Assembly: GCA_037501455.1 (NCBI GenBank)
Contig: CM074856.1
Location: forward strand, 18,187,001 to 18,251,000
Direction of reading: 5' to 3'
Source: Lantana camara
Taxonomy: Eukaryota; Streptophyta; Magnoliopsida; Lamiales; Verbenaceae
Length of the DNA stretch: 64,000 nt
Below, in pieces: positions 47,481 through 59,535 of this stretch (position 1 is the first letter of the stretch; every line of letters starts with the position of its first letter). The translations under genes and the position numbers were made by a program. Under the pieces are notes generated by a model. It was not told the DNA's origin, did not search any database, and saw nothing but the letters and a program-made list of their open reading frames with translations.

Positions 47481-48046
47481 AATATTTATGTATTAATTTT
47501 TTTTATCTTATATTAATTGCAATTATGTCAAACCTTACAAACTATATATTTTTATATATTGTTATCAAGTTTTAAAATACTTTAAACATAAATTAGAATT
47601 AAAAAAAATCAAAAAAAAAAAAAAAAAAGGAAAAAGAAAATCGGGTCGGGTCGGGTCGGGTCGGGTCGGGTTGGGTTCGGGTTCGGGTTATTCGGGTTGG
47701 CCGGGTTATCGGGTGACCCGAACAGTATTCGGGTCAACCCGAACCCAACCCGAACTCGATCAGGTCGGGTTCGGGTTGGGATTTTCGGGTTCAAATTCGG
47801 GTCGGGTCGGGTTCGGGTTGGGAATTTTCGTGTAATACCCCTACCTCAACCCGACCCGAACCCACCCGACCCACCCGAATTGACACCCCTAAATAACATG
47901 TAAGTACTTCTACAACTTTGTCAATAATGATTCATTTGATTTTTTACTTTAATATATTTCACATATTATTACTATACGTTCTTTAGTATTTTTGATTCAT
48001 TTTATCTTACACCATCTTTTTTTTTTTATTACTCATTATCAATTAA

Positions 48047-50007
48047 GACAAAAATGCAATTTTGGTCATGTTAATTTATAATTTTGGTAATTTATTCTTG
48101 TCCATTTCGAAATTTACAATTAAGTCCTATAAGTTTGTAATTTTGGCAATTTAATCTTATCCGTTTCGAAATTTGCAATTAAATCCTGTAAGTTCTAAAA
48201 TTTTACAATTTATGTTCGATTTTCGCCTGAAAATTTATTAGTTGTTGGAATTGGCCACGTGGCTCATTTCTTTGCTGATTTAGCGAGATGTCATGGCAAA
48301 AATATCTGACTTGTACAAAAAATTATTATACATGTGACGTATCTAATAAAATAAAATCTAAATAAAAAAAAACATATAACATGTTTTTTATGTTAATAAA
48401 AATCTTTTACAGATGAAAAGATTTTCTTTGCTGGCTCCTATGAGCATTTCAATTTTCTGGCTTACTCTTTCACTTGAATTTCCAAATTCAAGTTGCTACC
48501 GGTTACATGTCCTTTGGACCCTTCGCCCGTTTTCTATATATTTGTCTCCATCAAATCAGTCCATATTCTAAAGCAGGCGGGCGGACTATGGCTGAATTCA
48601 GACCGGGTCAGGCTCTTTTTTGTTTGAGCTGCTCCCAAGCATGCAAATCGGAAGGTCTCACTTGTCCTGGATCGGAATAAGTACATTCCATGATGGCCTT
48701 TTTATTGATTTCGCGTGGGATCGTGGTGATCCGTCTCCAGTTTGCTGGCCGATAAGATTTCTGAAATTGACCAGCTAATTGGGTTAGTTTAGCTATTCTT
48801 TTCTATGGAAAATGAGTCAGCTATCTGAGCGAGTCACTTTCTTATGTGTCAAATATAATTATGTTTTTTTATTTAAATATTTTTTATTAGATGCCACATG
48901 TATAATAATTTTTTTATACAAGTCAAATATTTTTGTCATGTCATCCGACCAAGTCAGCAAAGAAATGAGCCACGTGGCAAATTTTGACAACTAATAAATT
49001 TTTCGGCCAAAATGGAACATAAATTACAAAATTTTAGAACTTACAAGACTTAATTATAAATTTTGAAATGGACAGGACTAAATTGTCAAAATTACAAACT
49101 TATAGGATTTAATTGTAAATTTCGAAACAGACAAGACTAAATTGTCAAAATTGCAAACTTATAGTGATGAGTCTGAATATGGGGTACAGAGTCCAATCAC
49201 TTTACAATTTGTTTAGTTGAAGAAACTAGCTGATGATTGCCGGAAAAGATGGGGGTTCTACCTGCTAGGACAAACACCAAAGCAAAGTCAGAAGGCCAAG
49301 CTGGGGGAACTGAGGGTGATTCCCAGTTTGGCTCTCCGACGCTCAAGTCAGATGATGATCTGAAAGAGAAGTTGCAAAAGTGCAGTAATGGAAGTTGCTT
49401 ACAGTGAAGGAGATGAAGACTCCTATTTATAGTTGAGGTCAGGGATCCTTTGGTCATTTGCACCGTGTGGTCCTGACCGAATGTTGCCCTAACACGTGGC
49501 GTTGCGAGAGAAACCTGGGAGGAATCTTCTGCAAAATCTGGTGAAAGTTAGTGTTGGCAACAGTGGTAGGTGCGCGGGCATGTACGGGGTGTCAGAGAGC
49601 CGTTTCAGGGGGTTGGTAACGAGGGCTAAGAGCACGCTCGTGTCAACCAAGAGCCTTGGAGACCAAGGAATCCGCTAGGGGATGAAGGCCAAGGCTCATA
49701 CAATGAGGGGGAGTGAAAGTTTCCCTGAGGGAGTGTAGCGCTTGAAGGGGGCTTCCTTGACTAATTGGAGCTTTAGCCATGTAGTATGAATCGGGCTCGT
49801 TAGAGAGCGGCAATGTTGGTCACGTGCACTCGTAGCAGAGATGGCACGTGTCTTTGAAGAATACTGACGCTCGAGGGGTTTGGACGCCCGTGTATAATTA
49901 CCTTAATCACAAGAGGACAGGTGTCGCTACCTCGAGTTGCCACGTGTCCAAACGTGGGGCGAGCGTATTTTGACCCCATCATATAGGACAGAATTTACAT
50001 TTTTGTC
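48047..50007. mobile_element. Long-TIR MULE-like element with a nested solo LTR
   Basis: The left arm (48047-48345) and right arm (about 48880-49164 continued at 49987-50007) are inverted copies, with GCCACGTGGCTCATTTCTTTG near 48253 mirrored near 48975. A perfect 9-bp duplication ATCAATTAA flanks it (48038-48046, 50008-50016), typical of Mutator-type elements. The core 48400-48800 is GC-richer and could be a captured host fragment, with one 68-codon frame at 48474-48680 that I do not recognise. Removing the solo LTR leaves about 1.14 kb. Confidence 0.85.
49165..49981 (-). mobile_element. Solo LTR of a Tat-type retrotransposon
   Basis: Reads TGATGGGG...CATCA on the minus strand, 817 bp, flanked by perfect TATAG (49160-49164, 49982-49986). 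Like the LTR at 27282 it has CTATAAATAGG, several CACGTG/ACACGTGGC boxes and four ACGCTC/GAGCGT words. No internal region remains, so LTR-LTR recombination removed it. It entered an existing MULE-like arm. Confidence 0.88.
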
Positions 50008-50016
50008 ATCAATTAA

Positions 50017-52699
50017 TTGTATATTTTTTAATTGAATGGAATTTTTTATGCAATGTTTAAATTTAAATGAGTTTTAGCGTCTCCTACGGTGACTGTTCTT
50101 CTGGTGAATCATCTCCACTTCAAGTTGAGTTTTAGCAGCAATAGTTACTCTATTTTCTCAGGTATAAATTTCATCGTTTTTTTGATATATATCAATTTTA
50201 TTTTTGATTAACACGTGGAAACAAAAGTTGCTAGCATCAAAATTTTATTTATTATTTATAATTCATTTAATTGCATGATAATAATTATTTTTAAATTAAG
50301 GACCTGATTTTAATTGTTTGTTTTAAGATATTTATATATTTTTGTGTTTATGAATTTATTCATGTCTTTTGAACTTTACAAAATTGATATGGGATGGCAC
50401 CAAAAAGGGAAAGAATTTATATGGGTAACTTTTGATTGTTTAAACTTTACTCCATAATTATTATGATTATTTCATGTAATATAATCTAATTGTACTTTTT
50501 ATCCTTCTTTATTTTATTTTATAATATATTAATTTATACAATTTTGTTATCGGTATGTAATCCTTATACTTGAATCTTTATTTTTTTTTGTAATTATTTG
50601 TTTGTATCAAAATATTTATCTTTATCTTTGATATTTATAATTCTCAATTATTACTTTCGGATTTCAAAAGTTTTAATATTTAAGATTGTACTTGCATTGG
50701 TTATTCTACTTTTATTTAGTATGTCTCCCCGTAAACAATTAACAAGCCTTCAATTAGTCTCAATATATATTAATCCCTTAAATCTTGCCCAAATTGGTCA
50801 TTCCTAATCTTTAATTTTGTTAAGGTTGAACTCATTGAAGTGATTAATTTCTATAAATATATATTTCAAGCGATGGATAAAATCACATGAATTAAAAATT
50901 TTATAATTGACTATGGAATTTGAACTAAATGATGTTGTATTATTTGTTCGGAAATTTTGATTATAATTCTTTTATTGACATATTTAACATGGAACTCACC
51001 TCTTTATTTTTTTATTTATATTTTTTTCTAGCATTTATCTTTTTTCTCAATCTCTCTCTTTGGCCTCTTCATTTCTCTCTTTTTTTTTATCCATCATCTC
51101 ATTTCTAAATATTTCATATGTATATTTTTTATTTTATTATTTGTTTTTGTGCATATATAGATCATATTTGATCGAAGTTGTTTTTAATCTTTTAATTATT
51201 TATTTTTATAGTTATATTAATTTTTTTGTTTGTTGACTTAATTGCATTTTATGGTTGTTTTGTTATTGTACAAATTAATTAGTTGTATTTTAATAGTTAT
51301 TTAGTGTATTTTCAAGTCTTTTAACATGTTAATATTATTTTTTATTTATTGTTTTTATTTATATTATTTGTTATTTTTATTTATTTAAAAAAATTTCTCG
51401 GAGTTTTTTGAATTTGAATAATGATAGACTAATAACTTGACTTACTTTTTAGGAAGCTTTAACACCTTTTCAGGTTAGAGTTTTTGGTATATATTTTTTA
51501 ATTTTTCCCTTACTTTTTTCTAAATTTTTCTTATATATTATATTTTTATTTATATACAAATAGTTATATTTTTTAAAATTTTCTTGTAACACACGAGGGT
51601 TTTTGCTCGTAATCTAATATTACTTAAGTAACGTAAAATTAAGTGAAATTAAATAAAATAAAAATGTTTAATCCACTATACCTACTATTTTTATATATAT
51701 AGGATTTAAATTCTTCAAAACTAATCTTTTTAATTCCACAAAAAATAAAATTTAGTTAGTTAAGTGATAATTTTATTATTAACTAATAATTAACGAAAGG
51801 AAAGTAGATGAACTACGTAGGCATAGTCGGCAGGTTTAGGATACAATGCTACTTTCATGTTTCAATTATGTGTTTCGGTAAAAATTATATTTTAAACTCG
51901 ATCGAATTTTAATAAATTATATAATAAATACAGTATATTACATCAAGTATATTACAAGAGACCATTGCGAATTTGCGATTAGAATATCAAATCTTTCCTT
52001 CTTCTTTTTTTACGTTACAATTGTCTATCCCTTTTATGAGAAAATGAAATGGGAGATCCGAATCCCGAAAATTCTTATCTCTTTCCTCCACGTGTTAATT
52101 ACTTCCATATCATGTCAAACCAATTATTATTAGCTTTGTTTTCTTACACCTATATCCTTTTATTTCGAGTTTTTTTTTCAATAATACTATTAAAATTTAA
52201 TTTTATTAATAAAATAATACTTTTTGTAAAAGTTTTAATATTATATCACAAGTCGTAGATGATATATGCAACTCCACCAAATATTTTCCAATTATTTTCT
52301 TTTATTGCTATATACTTTATGTTATTTATAATTTTGATCCCAAAACTTTTAAAATATATTAATTAGGTATATAAAGTATATTTTTATTCATAATATCAAA
52401 CGTAAGAGCATAGATATCGAAATTAATCATGCTTAATGAATAGAAGTACTCTAAAATTCATCCTGTAATTCATAAAACACACAAATAATTTGTAAAAATT
52501 TTATTACCTCTCTTTATCTCCTTCCTCTTCTACAACTCTGATTTATTGGTCCTCTAAGACTCGTCTTCGTTCTTCCTCGGTTAGCCCTTCTTGTTCCAAA
52601 AGTCCTCACAGCTTCGTGCTTTTACGGACATCAACTGGAAACAGACTTCAACCTCCAATGGAAACCCTCACTACGGCTTATCAGGTTCAATAAAAGATT
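50017..52699. other. AT-rich spacer, no gene recognised
   Basis: About 2.7 kb of T-rich sequence with only short, unsupported frames. From about 52510 the composition shifts toward that of the pararetrovirus intergenic region. The exact boundary cannot be placed. Confidence 0.5.
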
Positions 52700-52777
52700 T
52701 GTAGAAATACACTGGAGTAAAAAGGTATAATAAAACTCTTAACAAGGTATTTATCTCGTGTTTATGAAAGGGAGAAT

Positions 52778-52783
52778 TTTATT
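52778..52783 (-). terminator. Poly(A) signal of pararetrovirus transcript
   Basis: AATAAA on the minus strand, downstream of the promoter-like region, where caulimovirid terminally redundant RNAs end. Placement by position only. Confidence 0.45.
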
Positions 52784-53092
52784 TCATTCAGAAAAGGTTT
52801 ATACAAACATTATATATTCTGAAAAGAGGATCTATTCTGGGAATACAACACTCAAAGCTCAAAAACTTAAAGACTCAAAGATATTTTTACATATGACTCT
52901 CAGATTTCAAGACAAGGTGTCTTTCCCCCTACAAGATAACTCTATTTGTAGGCTATATTCTTGCTAATGTTCGAACTTGAAATTTTTATTTGGAATCCAC
53001 TGCTTTATCTTTCAACGATCCAGATCTTGCCGACAATTTTGTATGGTTGAGATTTTGCCTACACTTTTATCTGCCACTTGATGAATGGAGTA

Positions 53093-53112
53093 TGACGTCA
53101 TGGCATTCGTCA
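53093..53112 (-). promoter_or_regulatory. as-1-like promoter element
   Basis: Two TGACG motifs separated by seven bases, the same spacing as in the as-1 element of the CaMV 35S promoter, a TGA-bZIP target. It lies just after the last viral ORF, where the pregenomic promoter is expected. A convincing TATA box was not found at the usual distance. Weaker candidates are near 52940-52958. Confidence 0.65.
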
Positions 53113-53304
53113 CTTCCTTGCTGATGTATGTGCTTACATTATTTAATCGTTACAACCCATCAACTTGCAAGCTTTTTGTCTAGTCTCTGTAGTGCAGAAA
53201 AATTTATGTTTCTCAAATTTATTTATGAATTCCATCAAAAGATGAGAACTTATTTTTCCTCCTTTGGTGAGCAGAATCCAATTTCCTTTACTCATCAAGG
53301 TCTC

Positions 53305-54138
53305 CTACTTATATTTGTACAGATTCTCTGAAACACTTTGAATAGCTTTTATTCCCAAGGCACGTCTTTGGACAATCCATTCTTTAGTAACTTGGATCTT
53401 CCTTAGAGGTTTATTTCCTTGCTCAATCTTTATGGTGTCAGAAAGGTAGTCTGCAGTGATCATGAAGAAAGCTTCATGCCATATATGCTTCTCTGGTTCT
53501 GGAGATATTGTGTAGAACTTGAGAACCACTTGCCTTCCTCTAGCAAATTTACTGATTTGAGATTTTAGGGTATCATCAAATCTGGATATTTCCCTGAGAT
53601 CTTTGCTTGGGTAGATTATATCAAGGAACCCGAAACAAGCATATCTATAAACTGCTTTTGGGCATGCTCCCATTATGCAGGTCAACCTTGGATATATGTT
53701 CTTGCCTTTAGAGAAGAATATAGTATCTGTATTTTTCATACTATATCCTTCATTAACTGTATGAATATATAAACGTTCCCATTCAGTGTTAGGAACATAT
53801 TTTTCTACTTCAATTTTTATTGCCTTTGGAGAAGACTCCTTTTCCAGTTTTATTTCAATGACAGAAGGAACTTTATTTTTGGCTTCTTCTTTATTTTTCT
53901 TGCCAGATGATTCGGCCTCTTCTATTTTTATTGACTTAAAATTTTCAATATATTTTTCTAATTTTTGAGTCACTTTACTCACCTTTTCCAGGTTTTCAGT
54001 TACCAAATCTATCAATGGAGGCAGATTTTTATACATATATTGTTCCAGGAGAATAGTTCCTTAATAGAGATCTACAGCCATACTCTTGATATATGAGATC
54101 TCTTCTTTTATTTGTGAAATATCAATTTTATCCTCCAT
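53305..54138 (-). pseudogene. Last pararetrovirus ORF, transactivator position
   Basis: The frame starts at ATG 54138 and has an in-frame TAA at 54063-54061. Beyond it the frame is open for 243 codons from 54036 to 53305. The N-terminal third is Lys/Glu-rich and probably coiled coil. The middle carries cysteines and aromatics. Position after RT-RNase H and before the promoter is that of the caulimovirid translational transactivator/inclusion-body protein, but I see no diagnostic motif. The assignment rests on gene order. Confidence 0.55.
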
Positions 54139-54179
54139 CTGTAAAAGAGAGAAACGTTTATTAAAAATCTTTTCAAGAT

Positions 54180-54409
54180 TTTCTATAAGTGATTTTTGGG
54201 AAATCACCACCCATTAACGGATTTGATTTTGTCTTTACCATCTATTGTTTGAGATGGACTAGATATATGTGTACCCATATATTGGCCTTCTAAGTTTCTA
54301 TAAGTGATTTTTGGGAAATCACCACCCATTAACGGATTTGATTTTGTCTTTACCATCTACCGTTTGAGATGGACTAGATATATGTATACCCATATATTGG
54401 CCTTCATTT
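54180..54409. repeat. Tandem duplication, 115 bp x 2
   Basis: Units 54180-54294 and 54295-54409 both begin TTTCTATAAGTGATTTTTGG and end in TTGGCCTTC, with only a few differences. The duplication lies between the RNase H stop and the last viral ORF, so it lengthens an intercistronic gap. Confidence 0.9.
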
Positions 54410-56288
54410 TGAATCAAAATCTATATTTCTGGATAAAAAATTGGTTAGAAAATTATCAGTTCCTTTTATGGGAATGATTTTGAAATTATAAAGAGATAAG
54501 AAAACTTGCCACCTATGTAATCTTCTATAATTTGGTTCACTGGGTAGTTTATTGTTAGCAAGGCTTGGAACTTGGGTGTTATCAACATGAACAATAAAAG
54601 ACTTTTGGAGTAGGAAAAGTGAAAACTTTTTGATCCCATTTATTACTCCTAGTAATTCTTTTTCATGCGTAGTATAATTTATTTCTACTGATTTAAAAGT
54701 ACCGCGAGTATATCTACAAATCTCATTAAAATCTGTCTTCAAGATCGCAGCCCAATATAAATCAGAGGCATCAGTTTGAAGAATTAAGTTATCATTTTTA
54801 TCAGGAAGCCTTAATTCTAAAAGAATTTTACATTCTTCCTTTAACTTTATGACAATTTCTGTATGTTTTGGAGTCCATCGTTTTGTATTGTTTTTTCTTA
54901 ATAACTTTTGTATTTCATGTCTTTTCTTAGCTAATTCCGTTATGAAACCTTCAACATAATTAAGACATCCTAAAAATTTTTCTATTTGTTTTCTATTTTC
55001 TAATTTATCTGGAAACTCATTAATTTTACTAGATATATGAGGTTACAATTTTATACCTGCCGCACTTAGTTTTAATCCTAAGAACTCAATTTCTTTAATT
55101 AGTTTCTATTACTGCTTTTCTTTCAGATAAAACAATACCATTTTCTTTACATAATTTAGCAAAGAGTAGAAGATGTTTTCTATGTTCTTCTATGGTATTT
55201 GAACAAATAAGAATATCATCTATATAAACAACCATGAATTCTCTATATTTACTAAATATATCGTCCATTTTTCTCAAATATATTGATGGAGCATTTTTTA
55301 ATCCAAATGGCATCACTAACCATTCATAATGTCCTTGAGGGGCACTGAAGGCTGTATATTGGATGCTATCATTTTCCATTTTTACTTGCCAAAATCCAGA
55401 TGTACAATCAAATTTTGAATAATAAGATTTATTTTTTACTGGATCTATTAATACTTCTTTATTGGGTAATTGGTAACTATCACCCTTAGTGAAATGGTTT
55501 AATCTTTTATAATTTATTACCATTCTTTCTTTATTTCTTTTCTTTTCAGCTTCTTTCATTACCATGAATGCTGGACTAGAAAAGGGGCTAAAACTTTTCC
55601 GAATCAAACCTTTATCTAAGAGTTCTTTTATTTGTTTTTTAAATTCATCTTCTTCGTTTAAGGTATATCTCATAGACCTTTCTTTAATTATGATATTATT
55701 TGTTAATTCTATTCTAGCTTTTGGATAGTCTTTTTTCCAAAAAGCCAATGGATGGTTACTATAATTTTCCTTTATTTTGCTAGTAACCGTTTCTAAGTTT
55801 ATTCTTTTTATAACTATTTTATTTATTGGTAGTTGTATTTTTTCATATATTGAGTGTCCACCACGCTTAGCTGGCTGAACTCTGAAAAGATGGTTTAGTC
55901 GTGGTAATTTTAACAAATGACCACACTTTGTTTTAAGCACAATAGAATATGCATTTTGCATATAATATTGAAATTGTTGTAGGAAATCATTTCCTAATAA
56001 TATATCAACTTCTAGTTCATTATATTCATATATTCTAGGAACCATTATTATTTTACTTCCTAGAACAATATCAACATCTATTGCTGATCTGTGTATATCC
56101 TGTGATTTTCCAGTCACACCTTTTATTCTGATTTTTCCATCTTCTTTCCATTTATTAATCAAGAAGGTTTTGAAAATAGTTATTTCAGATCCAGTATCTA
56201 TTAAAGCACAAGTTATTATTTCGTTTTCAGGAGTTTCTCTTATTCCTACCTGAATGAAAACACTAACTGTAAAGTTATATCTTTTCAT
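54404..56288 (-). pseudogene. Pararetrovirus polymerase: protease, RT, RNase H
   Basis: The frame starts at ATG 56288, which overlaps the previous ORF's TGA as ATGA. A retropepsin core carries DTGS at about 56198 and an LLGND strand-glycine motif near 55995. RT follows with KFDCTSGFWQV and YIDD at about 55220. RNase H shows a TDAS near 54770, HEKELL and DNTQ further on, to the stop at 54404. A frameshift near 55095 and an in-frame TAA near 55043 separate RT from RNase H. The enzyme set would mature viral proteins and copy pregenomic RNA into DNA. This copy is inactive. Confidence 0.9.
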
Positions 56289-57578
56289 TTTATTCTTGGA
56301 TAATATATGACTTTGTCTTCTATGCAGAGTGTTACTCCATCTTTTTCTATCTTATAGTAATTACAACTATCTAGGAAAGCATTTCCTAAGATTATGTCAT
56401 AGGAACTTCCCGTCATATTTTCATCTAGATAACATTTAACAATTATTCTAGATTTATCAATATTTATTGGAATAAATATTTGTTGGTTACATGCAACTAT
56501 CTTTCTTTCAAAGTTTTCATAATAGAAACTCTCATTCAAGGTTCTATCATTAATCCTTTATTTTTTATTTTAGCAAAATGATTTGCACTTGCTCCTGTAT
56601 CTATCAATACTTTTGGTTCTTTAATATATTCTTGACCATTAAAGTATTCTCCTAAAATGATCATTGTTTTATTTACTGAATTTTTATTTATACTTAAAGT
56701 TCTGGCTATATTCATTTTCTGATTCCTTCTAGCTATACTATTTTTTCCAAATTCTATTTGAGGAGTTTTACTAGAAAATCCTTCTTCTATCAAAGGTTTA
56801 TTTATGATTTCTAATTCATAATTTGTTATTTCTTTTGGGTTTTCAAGTAGAGGTAATTTAGCTGAAGCTATTTCTCTACATTCTTCATCTATTTCTAAAT
56901 GTGGTTTATCTTGATAAATTTTCCCATAATTACTATTACTTAGAACATATAATGCTCTATAGTAAATAGAGAAAGCTTTACTTTTATCTTTCAATCCTAT
57001 ATCTTTTATGAATTTGTAATGTAAACTTAATGTTTCATCTATATTATGATCATTTATATTCACACTATATTTAGGATATAAATCAAATAATATTTGTTTA
57101 TAACACAAATTTCTTTATATAGTTCCTAGATGACTTCTCTTCGCATATGTAAATTTCTGATCATGAAGAGAAAGTACTATAGGATTATCTATTCCTTCTC
57201 TAAACAATGATTTTATCAGGAATTGAACTCTTCCTAAATATATATATTGTATTTTACTTTTTCCTTTTTATCTTTTATTTTGTTCAAAGCTTGATTTATA
57301 GTATTTCTTATTAACAAGTTAATCTTAACCTGCCCTGAAGTATGTTCAATGTTTATAGATTTTTCTACTTCATGGTAGTCATATATATTTATTTTCTTTC
57401 TTTTTATAAAACTTGATATCCCTTTAAATATACTTTGACTAGGATTTATAGCATTTAATTTTAGTTTCTTTATCTTATCTAAAGTTTCTTTATTGAAGGT
57501 AATGCATTCTCCATATCCTTCTGGTCCTTCATAAATCTCTATTTCTTCATCAGATAATTGTGTTATTTCAGAACTCAT
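56285..57578 (-). pseudogene. Pararetrovirus movement protein with C-terminal protease-like domain
   Basis: The ATG at 57578 overlaps the capsid stop as ATGA. The first part matches a 30K-type movement protein, with a core near 57230-57130 (QFLIKSLFREGID, then PIVLSLHD) and a later FDLYPKYSVNIND block. It would form tubules or gate plasmodesmata. After a linker, a second aspartic-protease-like unit has DTGAS at 56601-56587 and ILGNA near 56385. Lesions are a frameshift near 57235, TAA near 57119 and a frameshift near 56540. The final stop overlaps the polymerase ATG. A retropepsin-like unit here, besides the one in pol, is unusual. Confidence 0.8.
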
Positions 57579-57748
57579 TCTGATTCAGTATCTAATTCTG
57601 AAGATATTTCATTTTCTGATAAATCAGATTTTTCCATATATATTTCTTTTCCAAAATAGTTTTCTATATCAGAAACTTCTTCAAGTTCATCTCTTATTTC
57701 TAAAAATTCAATTTCTATATTTTTAATATGTTTAGCTTTAGGTTTTGG

Positions 57749-57790
57749 ACATTCAGGTGATTTATGATCTTCTTCTCCACAATTCCAGCA
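57749..57790 (-). other. Capsid CCHC zinc knuckle
   Basis: C-W-N-C-G-E-E-D-H-K-S-P-E-C, spacing C-x2-C-x4-H-x4-C, the defining capsid motif of Caulimoviridae and retroviral nucleocapsids. Confidence 0.92.
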
Positions 57791-58488
57791 TTGACATTTA
57801 GTTAATTTTTTTTTATTTCCTTATTAGATTTATTTTCATACTTATTTCTCTTAAAGAACTTTCTTCTAGGTTTTATATTTTTTCTTTGAAAATTTTTATT
57901 TTTTTTATATTTTTTCTTATAAAATTTTCTTTTATTCTTTTTAGGGTATGTTTTTCTATTACTTCCCCATTGTGTAGGCAATTCTACTGTATCACAACAG
58001 AGTTTAGTTATTCTTTTAGATTTTTTATATAATTGTTGTTCACTACATATTCTTTTAAGTTCTGATGTTAAAACTTTTATTCTTCCTCCTAGATTTTGAG
58101 GATACATATCTTTCTTTTCTCTCCATACTTTATTCATGTGATTATTCCAGGGATAAGGAAGTTTAGTGTAAAACATATTTAGCATTATTTCTTGAGATTC
58201 TGTACTATAATATTGGGTATAATAATAATCTCTAAATTCACATACATAATTTTTTATATTGCACATTGAGAATATACTTAGGTTTATTAGATTACTTCTT
58301 GCTTCATCTTTTTCTCTTTCTCTTTCTAATTCTTTATTAGCTATCTATGATCCACCTAAAAATTCATCAGATATATTTGCAACTATACTTTGTACTCCTG
58401 TTCTTATATCTATATCAAATCCATTTTCCATTCCAACTTTCATTATTCTTTGTATATCAGGAGATACTCCTTCCCACCATTTAAGAAC

Positions 58489-59504
58489 TGTAGCACCCCT
58501 TTTAGTAGAGATGCCACACCACCACACTATAGTCGATCCACATATGAAATGGATAATCCGTACATGAACCAACCTATAGCGAACGAGTGATAATAAAAAT
58601 AAACCAACTAGTTAGGCTGGACTAACCCTCAATCAATTACCATAATGCATAAGAAATAAAGTGGAAACATGCTATATTATCGATCATTTGTCAAGTAACC
58701 CGTATTCTAATCTCACATATCAATACATTACCATCTCCAAATACTTAACAAATAACAATAGTTCATATCCTATAGTAAATAAATGAACCGTGCATGACTC
58801 AAATGCAAGGACTGGACTCGACTCAAATCCCGCCTAGCATGCACCTGCAAGAACCTGAAAGGTGGAGGCGTCAGTCTATGAAGACTGAGTGAGGGGCATA
58901 AATAAATATTAGCGCAGGTAACATGCAAGTTATAACCTCGGGTAAGGTTTTATAACTAAAGATAATAAGTTCAAGAATAACATAGAACTCGCCCGAGATT
59001 ACAACTATCAAGTTTAACATGTTAATCACTTTCAATCAATCAATCAGCGGCCCTGGCGAGGGGCGTGCACGATCTCCAACCAAACTCCGACAGTGTACCA
59101 TGATTAAGTTTCCAATTGATTAAGTTATCACACAAATATTTATAGTGCACACGATCAATAACACGAACTCCTTATTCCTCCAATGATGGTGGGTTTGCAA
59201 GGCCCGAACCATCCACGGTAACACGGTGTACGTCGGGAACATGACTCCCACGCACGGGGACTCCTTCCTCCACCAAACCTTCTGGTAGATTCAGGGCTCA
59301 TCCCCACGGTAAGAGAGGAGTGTAAGAGTTACCCGTCAGCCCATGCTTTCCCGATTGGCTCAAACACTAGCTCTCGGACCCACAGTGCACGAAACATGGT
59401 AATTCGCCAAAACACGGTCACAGTTCAATCACGGTAACATGGTACACGGCTTGTGACATGATACACGGCTTGTTACAAATCATTTGAGTGTTTTTGGAAA
59501 AGGT

Positions 59505-59535
<31 letters not shown>

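Larger units (their letters stand above)
43511..47891. mobile_element. TIR element with GGGTC-rich ends and minisatellite core
   Basis: The ends are TAGGGGTGTCAATTC (from about 43511) and its complement GAATTGACACCCCTA (to 47891). Both are followed inward by 230-250 bp packed with ACCCG/CGGGT words. This resembles the subterminal repeats of plant hAT or CACTA elements. I found no clear target duplication, so the superfamily is open. The interior has three diverged copies of an AT-rich repeat and a long minisatellite, and no transposase. Confidence 0.65.

Noticed and set aside
51590..51625. Helitron 3' end (ACACGAGGGTTTTTGCTCGTAATCTAAT)-like sequence
   Set aside because: The stem is weak and there is no CTRR at the right distance.
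53305..54036. Cellular gene
   Set aside because: Its position between pararetrovirus pol and promoter, with the same strand and base composition, makes it viral.
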